64,000 bases of DNA from Dryomyza anilis (lineage: Eukaryota > Arthropoda > Insecta > Diptera > Dryomyzidae): positions 41,916,044 to 41,980,043 of the forward strand of contig OX638131.1 of assembly GCA_951804985.1 (NCBI GenBank), read 5' to 3'. Under the pieces are notes generated by a model. The model was not told where the DNA came from and made no database searches. It was given only the letters and a program-made list of their open reading frames with translations. Position numbers and translations under genes: made by a program. Positions 21,725 through 33,835 of this stretch are shown here, piece by piece; position 1 is the first letter of the stretch; each line of letters begins with the position of its first letter.

Positions 21725-23060
21725 AATGCCCACAACTTCAACGAGTAGATATCTTTTGGTGTTCGTACCCATCAGATATTTCTTACCTACACGGAGGGAA
21801 ATAAAATTCTAAAACTCGAGATGAATTCGGTTAGAAAGACAAATAGTAGAATTTGACTAATATCAATAAAATACTACTAAAATTCAAGAATTTGTCTTCT
21901 GGATATCAAGAGAGCAAATTACTTAGTTGTCAAAAAAAGTAAACAAACTTTATTCAACTGGATTTTCAGAAGTAAATTTATTGATTATTAAAAACCAAAA
22001 AGAACACGCAAAATTGTTGCTGTATTTATCGCAAAAAGAACACGTGTTCATCTATTGTTGTTGTTTTCATCGATATTCCTCTGTCTGTATCCTTTGTTTC
22101 GCGAGGTCACCATCTGTTTGTTAGTCTGCCTGTCTGTCTGTTGAAAGTAACTAAGTCAATTTTTTTTACATATTCAGACATTAAGTTCTTAGGTATCAAA
22201 AAAGTAACTAAGTACAATTTGTCTGGATTGCAAATTTCTTTCTTCTTAGGTATCAAAAAACGGCATACAATGTTTGCATGTGTGTGTTTTCACGAATAGA
22301 ACAACAAAGCATAGTCAGACAAGCAAGCGTCTGTGTATGTATGAATGTTAAAGATATAAATAGAAAAAAGGATTTTTCCTACAAATATTGGTATGGTTTC
22401 AGTTCGTAAACATAAATTTGGGTTCAATTTTGCAAAAATACCAAGTTGATTTCATTCCATTGTTATCTAAATACACTATACAATGCTTATGGGTAACGTG
22501 CGCACGGTTTATACATAACCAACAGAAGAGGAGAAAGTGTATAAGGTTTCAGAATAATATACAGAGATTAAATTAAACATTAATAATAATAACAAAAATA
22601 AAATAAAATAAAATAAACAAAACAATTGAATTAAGTATTCAAAGAAGTCATTTACTATACAAAAATGTATATAGGTAATAAAGTTCTAAATTAACAATAA
22701 ATTAACTCGACTATATTTTTTTTATTTTATGTTAGCTTCGAAATAATTGCTTTTAGTTACTTTCAACATATCGACAGACAGACACACGAAAAAACAGATG
22801 GGGCTGACAGACGGACAAAGTAAAACAAAACGTAATAGCGACAAAGCAAGATCGAAAAAACAACAACTATACGAACACGTGTTCATTAAATTTTGGGACG
22901 AAAACATCAACAACATTTTTGATAGCTAAGAAATTAATAACTGAATTGTGTATCCGGTGTTTTTACTCCTTAAGTAGGCGTTGAAGTTACGAAATTTTGC
23001 TTACACGATAGATAACTAAGCACCAGTAGATATCTATTCGTTGAAGTTCCGTGCATAAGA
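21725..23060. mobile_element. Element with long imperfect inverted repeats
   Basis: Outer parts match in inverse: ACTTCAACGAGTAGATATCT (about 21735) against AACTTCAACGAATAGATATC (reverse of about 23045), and AGAACACGTGTTCATC (about 22030) against GAACACGTGTTCAT (about 22872-22887). The GTCTGCCTGTCTGTCTGTTGA stretch with GAAAGTAACTAA (about 22120-22155) pairs with TTAGTTACTTTCAACA and CGACAGACAGACAC (about 22755-22790). There is no transposase. Boundaries and superfamily are uncertain. Confidence 0.5.
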
Positions 23061-23239
23061 CTAAAATTCTCCACAAATTGGATAATTTTCCTCTAGTTGA
23101 CATCACTGATTCGTACGCTTAAAATTTTAATATCTCGAACGAAAATTAATGAATTTACTTGACTTCTGCTGATGTAGTATTTAAATAAGACTAAACAATT
23201 GAAAAAAAAATTAGAGAATTCTATAGAGTAGATCAAAAG

Positions 23240-23757
23240 ATATAAGTTAAATAGTGGTCGTTCCGGAAGGGCATGTCGAGATTCATATGGAAATGACAAA
23301 AAGTCAGCACATTTTCGTATACATTATTTTTTTGAATTATTTTATAAAATAGCTGTAATTATGTGCCTTCCTTATATATGCACACTTTTTTTCTAAAATA
23401 TATAGTTTTTTTATAATAAATCACAGAATAATTCCGGACGGGACAAAAAATTCTGTATAGAAATTATCAGTACGACTTTTATTCTAAAAATACTTTTTGC
23501 TTACAATATATATTTTTTTTGAATTATATCAGAACACAGCTGAGTCAATTTTCTTTAATTATAAATTGATATTTTTTATATAGTAGTTTTTTTTGGTACT
23601 CAAAGTTTCGGTCGAGACAGATTTCAATTAGCTATCAAAAATTTTCTAGGAAAATGATGTTTACATTTTTGAAAATGTTAACGATTTAGGAACAGAGGAT
23701 TCAACTCTTTTAAATTTGATAATGAATGTATCTTTTTGGTTCCGGACGAAACATAAT
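23240..23757 (+). repeat. Family C: spaced CCGGACGGGACA motifs, copy 1
   Basis: GTTCCGGAAGGGCATG (about 23246), ATTCCGGACGGGACA (about 23431), a decayed TTTCGGTCGAGACAG (about 23607) and GGTTCCGGACGAAACAT (about 23739) recur roughly every 130-190 bases, each followed by similar AT-rich text (for example AATAAATCACAGAATAATTC). The whole block is collinear with the reverse complement of 32890-33594. Confidence 0.65.
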
Positions 23758-24672
23758 GGGCCCTTATACAAAGATCAAAATTTGTCCGTTATTTTAATTT
23801 CAATGATTATTTTTAATTAAGATTATCTGAAAAAACATGAAATTATATTTTGTATCTGTATTTCTTTCCCCATGCAATTCAACACCGGACAATTCTAACC
23901 CGAACAACTTCTCTGAACAATATCTGTAATTGCTGGTGAATTTTAAAGAGTTTGATAAAATTTGATAAAATACAGTAATTATTCCAGAAATTCGATACTA
24001 AGTCGACGTGTATGTGTGAGTGTGTGTAATTTTATAAAATAATTTGCATGTTTTTCACAAATTAAAGGATGTGTTGGCCTCTCTGTTTATAAACCTGTGT
24101 TTTTATTTTTGGGAAATGTATGCCTGTCATGCGAGTAAGACATTTAATTATGCTTGAAACTTCAACACATACATTTTAGCAGCAAAAGAAATTTTTTTAG
24201 AGGGTCCTGCGCAATTATTTTTAATTAAATATTTACAAGAAAATTGTGTTAAATGCGCTAAAAACCGTATAAATTGTTATAGTGTTGATATGCAAATATA
24301 TATTAGAACATTAAACAAAGGCACTTTATTTAATGCAGATATTGTTGTGTTTTGCGTATTATTCAAGAGAGCACGACTGATTTATATCCGCATTTTGAAC
24401 ATATTCTTTATCGTCGTTGTAGAGGTAAATTAACCAAATAACTTTTATTATTTACTATGTACTCCAAAGACATTCAAGGACATCAAACCTGTATCTTTTG
24501 AAATTAAAATATTTTCAGTACTGTCTTCAAATACGATAATTTTTCATATTTAACGGCAAATTGTGATTAAACCAGAGATGATAGATCAAAACGGACTTTA
24601 GATTTGAGATACCCCTATTAGGGTAATCGTTATCAAATTTAAAGATAGGAATATTTGTACATTTATTGCACT
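23758..24672. other. AT-rich DNA, nothing recognised
   Basis: No repeat match or coding content that I can support. Confidence 0.55.
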
Positions 24673-24937
24673 GCACAGAAAAAAATAATCGACGTAAATA
24701 TAATAACCGATATTAATTGCATTCATTAATAAATCCAGCAATGAAATTCATTAATTTAATGAAAACATTTGCTATTGTTCGTTATATAAGCAATTGCGTT
24801 CGTTAATTTGAATATTTGTACCTCAATGCAGCAAATAATTTAATCGGCGCAGTTTAAGCAAATATAATTGCTGATACTGCGCCGACTAATTAATTTGCTG
24901 CATTGACGTACAAATATTCATAATTTTTTTCTGTGTG
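24673..24937. mobile_element. MITE with CACAGAAAAAAAT ends and internal hairpin
   Basis: Ends CACAGAAAAAAATAAT and ATAATTTTTTTCTGTG are inverted. The right half folds: GAATATTTGTACCTCAATGC, AGCAAATAATTTAATCGG and CGCAGTTT pair with ACTGCGCCGACTAATTAATT, TGCTGCATTGACGTAC and AAATATTC (about 24813-24922). Related pieces (AATTTAGTCGGCACAGTTT) occur near 26368 and 26875. Confidence 0.7.
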
Positions 24938-27210
24938 TGTATTCAATGGTTAGTTTTCTATCATAGCTCTAAAACTATTTCTGACATGCTTTTAAATTAG
25001 GAAGTCAAAACGAGCTAAGTCCATGTTATGGCATTTTGAGAAGAACACGAAAAAAGAGTATTAGCAAACGGTAATTTAAAATTTTAAATGTCAAATAGAT
25101 TTCCGTAAACACTCAATTCTATATTTTTTTTACAAAATACTGTCCAAACCAGGTTGTTATAATTTTTACGATACATGTAAAGGCTTTAGATATGGACTTA
25201 GTTTTATGGACTTAGTTTTGATCCGTAACTATGGACTTTTTAGCCAATTTTGATGAACATATCTTAATATTATTATATATCAATATGAAAAATAATATTA
25301 AAGATGATATGAATATTTATTTGTTGGTCAAATAAAAATAAATCCATGGGATATGTTAGTAATGTGAATTAAATCCAAATAGTATGGAAAAGAAGGTTTT
25401 TGATACGAGATTCTGAACTTTGTACATTTTGACATACGGGTGGAAATTTGTCAACCGTACCCGTTTCAAGATATTGGGGTCTTAATATGGAAAATTTTAC
25501 CGCGTAAACTTGTATTGAATTATTTAAAACTTCTATTAGAGTGGCGCAATTGTAAAAGACTGAAAAAGTTTTAGAAATTATTTTTCATGATTTTTACAAT
25601 AAAAATATTTATTTTGTTAAAATTTATTTTTTTAATCAACATCTTTTAATTTTAAAAACGTTTTTGTGGTTTTTAAAAAATTGCCAGTTTATATTTTAAT
25701 TTTTGTATTATTAATTGAAAGCTTGCCTTTTTTCGAAACAATGATGTAAAAACGATAATGAGATTGCAAGTATTGATTATACTGCAAACATTTTAAGTCA
25801 CTAAACTGATGTTTTTCATACAAACTTAGTATTTGATTGCCAACGCCACAATTTTATAAAATTTCATATACAGAACTAAATAATAGTCTTAAATATAACA
25901 GCCAAAATTAACTACATTCCATTCCTTGATCTTGCACTGAAATAAACACGTAGCACACGACTTTGCTTGAGTAACAATATATTTAATTGGTATGGTCGAC
26001 GCTTTAAAAGTATTTTTATTATTTCCACAGTATATTTATACTCTCTTATAGTTCATAAAAAACTTATAATAAAAATTCTTGTGAAAGTACATAACAAATA
26101 TTTGTCTGATTATGAAGTTAGTAGCATAACTAAATATGCAACTTCATCACCATTTTGACGACACAAATAGAGGGTGATCAAGCACTACATTATTTTCATT
26201 TCACATGTACCAAATATGAATAATATGCGCGTAACTAAAAATTCTAAGTCAAAGCTACACCAGACATTAACGCTGTATACAAATACACACAATACCGGCG
26301 CGTTGCGGCAACAGCTGTTGACAGAAGATACTATTGGTAATATAAAGATGTATACGCTAATGCAATTAATAATTTAGTCGGCACAGTTTCAGCAAATCAG
26401 TTTAATTTTATTGATGTCATTTTTGGTTATATTTACAATTTTTTTCTTTGTACAAGATAATTCGCGATAATTTTTAAACTCGAGAAAAAACAAATAAAAT
26501 TATTTATCATAAATAAAAAATATGTAGACTATTGAAAGCGTAGATTTTTAAAGGAACGATCTATATCGTAAATGTTTTCTAGGATGTACCAAATTCAATA
26601 GAAGTTTTTTTGAAGAACTTCGAGATGTTTCTAAACACACAGAAATAATTGCTTGGCGTACAGTAGTTTCAACGAATATTCATTTGCATCTACCAAATAT
26701 AGTTTTCCTTCACTGCAAATCATTTGTGGCAAACAATAGCATGAAGCGTAACCAACTATTAGTTAAAGCAACTGCAACATTGATTGTGGAAACAAATTTT
26801 TAATCCATTTACATAATTTTTTATTTCTTTTGATAGGACAATAGAATTTAAAATGAGACCTCGCTAATTTAGTTGGCACAACAGATAGTTAGTTATATTG
26901 ACTACATGACATTAGGTTGTAGCAACCAACTAATTATATTTTATTACGATTAACGTCGACAATATAAGAATTTAAATTTCAATTTAAGTATGAGGAAGAA
27001 TTTTATTTAACATTTGTAATAAATTCATGACATCTTTGGAACATAGGTTCGACATTGAAAATTAGTGTCAAGAACAGAGTTTGCCATATACTGAATTTAA
27101 TACGTATACAGATATAATTTCAAAAAATACATAGAAAATATAATTCAGAGATACGGGCAAAATATGTCTTATTAGACAGATGAAAAATTCAAAAGTGCTG
27201 ATGCGCTGTC
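24938..27210. other. AT-rich DNA with stray MITE pieces
   Basis: TATGGACTTAGTTTT is repeated at about 25192 and 25208. Pieces related to the 24673 MITE occur at 26345-26455 and 26640-26900. No coding region is supported; frames of 60-70 aa here have no domain content. Confidence 0.5.
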
Positions 27211-27217
27211 CGATGAC

Positions 27218-27752
27218 TTACCATACCAGACACTCTGTGAGACTTTTAACTTTGGCAAAGCCAAGAAAAGTCAAACATGGCAGCAAACAGAGCGCAAAGA
27301 AAATACTTATCAACGGGTACAAAACTATTTGCTGAAAATAAATGTCTGCATACATTTTGGCGAGCACACAAATAAAATTAAGCAAATAACATGGTATTCC
27401 ATTGGGACTGAAGCCAGGTGAACGGTGAACGGTGAAGGACGATGAAGGTACGTAGAACAAATTGAAATATAAACCGATTCCGCATGGCTGGCGAACATTA
27501 AATTTCCCTCATGAAGGATGCTTATTTGAACAGGTGCCGCGGCAGAATTGTTTTTGCAAAGTAGCTCAGCCCAGCAGGAAATTTAATAGATGCAACTTGA
27601 GTGACAGTCGAGGGTATTGTGATACTTCCAACGGGGAAACAACAACAGACAACGAGTCGAGGGTTGCCAGCAGAGCGTTAAATAAAATAATTAAGGTAAA
27701 TATAAAAAATACCCCTAATGGTCTTCTGTTGGCGCTTGTGCTACCTATTTAA
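27218..27752 (+). other. GC-richer unique island with a 96-aa open frame
   Basis: This block is distinctly less AT-rich and has no dispersed match in the window. A plus-strand frame at 27462-27752 could encode a Cys-containing peptide (six Cys within residues 20-53), and AATTAAGGTAAAT at about 27689-27700 resembles a splice donor. On the minus strand a frame at 27218-27460 has hydrophobic segments. I recognise neither. It could be a small exon, an untranslated exon or conserved regulatory DNA; coding status is unproven. Confidence 0.25.
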
Positions 27753-29175
27753 TTCATTATTTTGTAAGTTTTTTTTTTATTTTTATGTTGAACTTAATTT
27801 AATGTTACTTTTCATTAATTTATTGTTATAATTTTTAAACCTGGTTGTGTTTTCATAAATCTCAATTAAGTGGGTTTTAGTAGGGCCTATTTTATTTTGT
27901 GGTGTACTTAAGTTATGCGTGTCTGATAAATGTGCATTTATTCAGTTTTATGTCTGTTTTTATCGCGTGAATCATATTTAATTTAGCAAATGACCTGAAT
28001 TTGCGACTATACTACATTATTTCAGTGAATAGTGCTAGGTGAATTTTATATTTGGATTACGGTAATCTCAACTTAAAAAGAAATTTGCTGCAAAATATAT
28101 CAATTTAATTTCCATAAACACAAAATTAACTATCTCCTAATTTTAAGTGGTCAACTATTAATTTAATAAATTAATGGCAATGGCATTCCTACATATTTTA
28201 TGAACTCACTTTATCATATTTAAAGAATAACGTGTCGATCATGTATTTCCCGGTGACAACGATATCGGCTACAATTCGTTTGAATGTCGGTTGAATATCG
28301 TGTGACTACAATTTTTGATTCATGTATCTAACGAAACGTTGAGTACGCTCGTTTTGAGAGTTTTTTTGTTGCCAGCATATAAATCATACGACAAAGTAAA
28401 ACAAAAAAAATCAAATTTTTCTTTATTTAAAATAGTTGGCAAAACAAAAATTTTGAACAAACGTTCGATTTAAAGAGCGAAACGAACGAAACGTTTGAAA
28501 TACGTTATACAAATTTTAGACGAAGGGGACAGGAAACGAATCGTAGGCACACGATAATAAAAAGATACATGATTTGGGTGTTAATTTCTTTTCATAATTT
28601 TCACTTTAAATATTATACATGGCGTTGAACAAATGGCAGAACAATAATGTATATCTTTTTTTTTCATCAAATAATCTCGTTGCTAATTTTTAAAATTTCG
28701 TAATTTTAGTAGAGTAAAATTTTATGTTATGTTATTTAAACATTTTCCACATCGCAATGTTTTGGAAATATATCTCTATAAATTTGAACTATTTGATGCA
28801 ATATTAATCCAGAATCGTTTTTATTATCGTTTCGAAAAAAAACGGGCATATGTCGCTTTGAACTATTTTTGTAGTTTTAGTACGATTTGGCCTTCGACAT
28901 TGGCACAAGATCTAATTAGTTATCGTACAATTTTGCGGACATAAAAAGTTGCAACAATTTTGGATGATTGTTAGATCTGTTTTACAAAATCGCACCATTT
29001 TTTGCAAAATTTTCGTCTGCGGCGCTTTTAACGAGGATCAATGGAAAATGTTATCATCTTAACATTATATTTTATTTTACAACAGAAGAACCAAATGTAT
29101 GGTACACAATTGCGGGCCGCCTCATCTTTTGAGTTGCCAATGCGGTCCGTTATGCCAAATGAGTTTGACATGCCT
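27753..29175. other. AT-rich DNA; weak family I trace
   Basis: Part of 28740-28840 resembles 590-690 (family I). AACGAAACG-type words recur at 28330-28500. Nothing else is supported. Confidence 0.45.
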
Positions 29176-29663
29176 GCCCTACACCTATGAGGTACAGGGT
29201 ATATTAAGTTTGTGCAGATATTGTAACGCCCCTTAGGAGGCGTGTCCGGTATGGAAAAGTATATATATTCTTGATCAGCATCACTACCCGAGTCCGTTTA
29301 GCTATGTCCGTCTGTCTGTCTATCCGTCTGTCTTGCTGTCTGGCTGGCCATATACGGGATATCTTGAGAAATACTAGTCAAAATGCGATGAAATTTGGTC
29401 TCAATATTTTTTAGCTAAAAGTAAGAAATGTGTTTGAAAATGAACCAAATCGGTCGGCGTGTACGTTGACCTCCTATACAAGTCATTTTTATATAACTCT
29501 TTAGGAACTAACACCTCGAAGAGTATTCAAGATATAGTTATAAAATTTAAAACGTATTATTATAATTTACCTAAAAATATGTGGTCCAAAAATGGGCGTA
29601 ATCCGCCCACATTTTTTTACATTATTTCCCGATTTTTCATAGTGGAAATTTTAGCCGTAAATT

Positions 29664-30911
29664 CCCAACTAGGCAAATTATGTCTGAAAGATATCTTTAA
29701 GTTATCTTTTCAATGTTATCGATGTCCGAAATGTTACGGAAAAGATATCTTTTTGTAATACAAATGATTGACAGGAAGATGCCTTTTTGATTTGTCTTTA
29801 TGATGTCCTTATGGTGCACAAAAATATGTCTTAAAGTTATTGTCTTAAGTGTCCGGTTTAAGTCAACAAAAAAAATGCAAAAAGGTTGACGTCAAAAATT
29901 TTCAAATTTGTCTTCTGACATTTTTATATTTTTACAGAAATTGAAACTTAACCATTATTTATTGTGTTTTTATTTTTAATAATTTTCTAATGATCATTAA
30001 AATCTTTATTTCACAATCACTTGATTAGCGCATTGTTTGTTGCATGTCCGGCTGCCGAGCCACATGTCCGGCTGCTTGGTTTAGCCTTTGCGAAACGGCT
30101 GGGCGAACTGTTGTGGCAGCGGTTCTATCTGAGTTTCTGTAGCATCTGTTGCCGCTCTGCCCACCAACTGATGATTCTGATCTTATTTCCGGAATCTGTC
30201 CGACTTAATGCTCGGTTTAATCAGCTTGTTGAGCGCGGTTTGCGAAGCGTGTTTGCGAAGCGTGTTTGCTTGCCTTCAAGTTGGCTGTTTCCCTCTTCCA
30301 GTTGCGTGAGATTTGTTTGGGATCGCGTCCATAACGACGACATCGTTGAACATGTTGTGAGGCGACTTCGTTGCGAATGTCGTAGCCGTACTATGACTGC
30401 CATAGGCTAGAACGGAGCGTGACTTGGGAGCCGGTTCGTCGGTGTCAAAGCGATTGTTAGATTAACAATTGATTCGGTGGGCGTCTGTGTATTGTTCCCG
30501 TCTTGCTGTATTCGGCCACATCGAGCTGATGAGTCTGCGTTAAATTGCTGGAGGAATCTTCACTTGGTTAGGTGCCCAGCTCTGCTCCACTCCAGGTTGC
30601 AGATTACTAAAAACAGTAGAGACATATTCATGATGTTTTTTAATTAAATCGTAATACTTACATGCCAGCTCGCGTCGTAAAATTTTTTTGTTAATTAAAT
30701 TTTTGACAGAAGCCGAAAACGAAAACATTTGATTTAACATATCTTGGTTGCATTTCAGAGTACGAAATACTGGCATCGTTTAGCTGACTAAAAACGATGC
30801 AAATGGGACTTGTCAGAAATTCACCTTTTGGATAGCGTTTTGAGAATGCAAATAAGTCCACATTAGAAAGACATCACTTTAGGTAGCATTTCGTACAATG
30901 TTGTACTTGGG
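29664..30911 (-). mobile_element. Unclassified 1.25-kb insertion carrying a decayed gene
   Basis: Defined by alignment to intact DINE-like copies, which read CCGTAAATTATTAAAATC without a break. The insert begins CCCAACTAGGCAAATT and ends GTACAACATTG-like text, then TACTTGGG; read inward from both sides this gives CCCAACTA and CCCAAGTA. Slightly further in, GTCCGAAATGTTACGGAAAA (about 29725) resembles GTACGAAATGCTACCTAAAG on the opposite strand at about 30880, so terminal inversion is imperfect but extended. It is far richer in GC than its host element. No target duplication longer than TT or ATT is visible. I cannot name the superfamily. Confidence 0.6.
30000..30776 (-). pseudogene. Decayed gene inside the 1.25-kb insertion, product unknown
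   Basis: On the minus strand an ATG at 30776 in good context (ACGATGCC) opens a 78-aa frame (30540-30776) with an amphipathic, Lys-rich stretch (residues about 23-60). It stops at 30540. In a different frame, Asn/Gln/Thr-rich coding-like sequence continues from about 30550 and, after a stop near 30408, through 30403-30221 (QTNLTQLEEGNSQLEGKQ) with further stops. GTGAAATAAAGATT at about 30005-30018 could be the poly(A) signal. The pattern suggests one open frame broken by at least one shift and several stops. No domain is recognised; capsid-like or DNA-binding protein of a mobile element are possible guesses only. The 129-aa plus-strand frame at 30021-30410 is probably its antisense shadow. 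Confidence 0.4.
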
Positions 30912-31231
30912 TTATTAAAATCAAATCTATAAAATATAAGTCTCACAAAATTGTAAATAATGGCGTGGTCTGCCCACTTTTATTTTTCTAAATTTGTTTT
31001 ATTAGTTTTTTATAATTTTTTAATTTATCGGGATATGAGACGTGCATTTCTGATATGTGAATAATATTCTGAGGGCATAATTAAGAACTTTAAAAATAAG
31101 GTATATAATTAAATATTCCACATTAATATCTCCACCAAAGGTGTAGGGTATTCCATAGTCGGGCTCGACCAACTATAACAGTTCGACCAATGTGAGCGAA
31201 CCTACCCATTTGACCTAACTTTCCCAACTCG

Positions 31232-32438
31232 TCTTGTTATGTTTTCCTACCAAATAGTATGGCACAGAACCAACTGTGTATGTAGAATAGTTCTTAATAA
31301 TGGGTGAATGCATCGAAATTATTTTTTTAATCGATGGAGTAAAAAATATTTATTTTTTATTTTTAAATGATGGGGCGTATACGTAACATATTGTTTTAAC
31401 GTAATAATGTTTTCAATAGAAAAAATCTATTTTGGTTGAAATATATTTAAAAAAATGTTAATACTAATTTCGTCTATATTTGACATGTATATTATCTTTT
31501 TGTGTATTGGCAAGCTGTTTATACGCAATTTTAATATATTGATGCCGTTCAATCAACTGATAAAAATATTTTTTTTAGAAAAATAAAGTTTTAAAGTAAT
31601 GATGGTGTAAAAAAAAATAAAAAAAATTATGTGCTGACCACCAAAATCGGTTTTAAAACTTTCGTACCATCATTTCTTATTTTGTTTGATTAGAGGTTTT
31701 ACAAAATAGTAAACAATTGGAAGGTGCAATTCATTACCTTTCAATATTGAACTCATCGTTAATGTGCTACACTAGTTTAACTAAATGTAAAATATTAAAT
31801 ATCGATGATAATTTCAATATATTAAGGTGCAGAACTGCCAGAAAAAATATTTTTTAATAAAAAAAAATACGTGACAAATATTTTATGGCACAGAAGATGT
31901 CTGCCAAATTTCAAAAAGATCGGAGCTCATAAAGTCATTTTTCGTCGAAGAGAGCCCGGTTTGACGTGGAATGGCCAATTTATCTCATTTTATTTTGATT
32001 TATACATTAAACAAAAATATCAATATTAAATTGTTTATAATACAAGACGCTAAAAATTAATCTCCTAATTATTTATATCTATTATCTTATTTTTATATTA
32101 TTTGAATGTATTATAATGACATAAACATTTTCTTCATATAATATGTCTACCTTATATTTATTGTTTTTTTTTGTGGAAAATTTTTTGTAGTACTCTCAAA
32201 ATTATCACATCAGAAATAATTTGAAAGATATTTAAATTGGAATGATGAAATCAGGACTATCCGGAATTGGAACCAGAGCCAATATACCAATATACCAAAA
32301 GGTTTAAGGCCTTGTCAGGTAACGCAAAAAACCGGAATCCGAACCAGAACAGTAACCAATTCGATGCTTGGAACCGAAATCGGCACAGCTATTAAAATAA
32401 TGTGTCGAACCGGAATCGGAACCGATATATATATATTT
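31232..32438. other. AT-rich DNA; foldback-end motif and CCGGAA-type text
   Basis: Near 31940-31985 GAGCCCGGTTTGACGTGGAATGGCC resembles the outer end of the 43365-44035 foldback. At 32270-32430 words such as GGAATTGGAACC, CCGGAATCCGAACC and CCGGAATCGGAACCGA recur, a style also seen at 43190-43320 and 46760-46860. Confidence 0.45.
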
Positions 32439-33835
32439 TTATATCCTACACTAAGATTGAAAGGGTATATTCAGTTTGGTACGTCGTTTGTAACACCTAG
32501 AAGGATGCATATCCGGTATGCGAAAGTATATATATATTCTTGATCCGCATGAACTCATGAGTCGATTTAGCGATGTCTGACTGTCTATTTGTCTGTTGAA
32601 ACCACTATTACAGAAAAACTCGATCAATGAAACTCCGAATTTAAATTGCTAATTATCTACGCTGTATCAACGCGGAAATTGGCTTGATCGGGCAATTGTG
32701 ACCTGTGACATGACCACTTATGTTCAAATACCTTATATAAAATTTATATCTACAGATGAAATGACGGTGGATTTGGAATCTTAAATATGTGATTCTAAAA
32801 ATCTGAATAGAAAATTCTACCCCGTTAAGCTTAAAAATATTAATATTAAAATAACTGAAATATTTCGATTTTTGTATAAGGGTTTTCGATGTCCCGCCCG
32901 GAACCAATAAGATTAAGTCCACTGTTTCTAAAACAAAATTTCCATGGCATTTCCAAAAATGTAAACATCATCCTAGTAATTCTAGAAAATTTTTGACAGC
33001 TAATTGAAATCTGTTCCGTCCGGAACTTTGAGTACCAAAAGTGTAAAACAACAATATAAAAATAACAAAAAAAAAAATTTTCGAAATAGTAAAAAAAAAT
33101 CTTAAAAAACTTCTAAAAAATTGAATAGTACATCACTTTTCATTTCGTAATAATGATTATTAATATTGTCATATACAAAATTATTTTTAGCAAAAAAGCG
33201 TACTGCAAATTTCCATACGGAAGTCCAGAATTATTCTGCGATTTATTACGAAATAACTGTAAACGTTAAGTGTGTATAAACAAAATTAAAAAAATTGTCT
33301 CTGCTTTATTTCAAAATACAAAAAATATACTGTACGCAAAAAGTATTTTTAGACTAAAAATCTTACTGACAATTTCTATTTGGAATTTTTGACCCGTCCG
33401 GAATGTACCGTCCGGAATTTTTCTGTGATTTATTATGAAAAAATTATAAATTTTAGGAACAAAGTGTAAATATTTTAAAAAAGCACATGATTTCCACTAT
33501 TTTTTAATATTTTTAAAATTTGCTGACTTTTTGGCATTTCCATGTGAACCTCGACATACACTTCCTCGAATGTCCCGTTCGGAACCCCAGGAAATGCCCA
33601 TATGGGTATTAAATGAAAGGATATTCCTCAGCGATTGCAAGTTTGTGGTTATTTTCAGGATTCGTATACCCTGGTGATGTATGCTCCGCTTTAAATGGTA
33701 AACGAAAACATTATCACATAGGTGCAGGGTATTTATAATCGGCTCAAACCGACTATAACTTTCCTTTCTTACTAATTTATCACATCAATTATCACCATTT
33801 TTCTTCTTCAAAACTTTCCATGTGACCGAACTTTT
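32439..33835 (+). mobile_element. DINE-1-like element, subfamily B, interrupted by family C
   Basis: Begins ATATCCTACACTAAGATTGA and has TTCAGTTTGGTACGTCG, ATATATTCTTGATCCGCATG and GTCTGACTGTC core text. It resumes after the family C block at about 33595 with CATATGGGTATTAAATGAA, GTGCAGGGTATTTATAATCG, a hairpin variant (AATCGG-CTCAAA-CCGACT) and CCATGTGACCGAAC. Length without the insert is about 690 bases. Confidence 0.78.
32890..33594 (-). repeat. Family C: spaced CCGGACGGGACA motifs, copy 2
   Basis: Inserted in the DINE-like copy. Its edges read TGTCCCGCCCGGAACC (32890) and TGTCCCGTTCGGAACC (about 33575) in the same direction, so the termini are direct, not inverted. Internal versions (CCGTCCGGAAC at 33017, CCCGTCCGGAATGTACCG at about 33391) follow. 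On the minus strand it aligns with 23240-23757, including ATGTCGAGGTTCACATGGAA and GCCAAAAAGTCAGCA. Confidence 0.7.

Larger units (their letters stand above)
29176..31231 (+). mobile_element. DINE-1-like element, subfamily A, split by a 1.25-kb insertion
   Basis: The 5' part (29176-29663) begins CCCTACACCTATGAGGTACA and runs through the GTCTGTC core to CATAGTGGAAATTTTAG. The element resumes at about 30912 with TTATTAAAATCAAATC exactly where the uninterrupted copies continue. It then runs through a decayed hairpin (TAGTCGGGCTCGACCAACTA) to TGACCTAACTTTCCCAACTC at 31231. Confidence 0.85.

Noticed and set aside
30021..30410. 129-aa plus-strand frame
   Set aside because: It lies antisense to the better coding-like minus-strand text of the 1.25-kb insertion and has no separate support.
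32270..32430. A distinct element defined by CCGGAATCGGAACC words
   Set aside because: Similar words occur at 43.2 and 46.8 kb but without collinear flanks or ends; it may be simple-sequence drift, so no boundaries are claimed.
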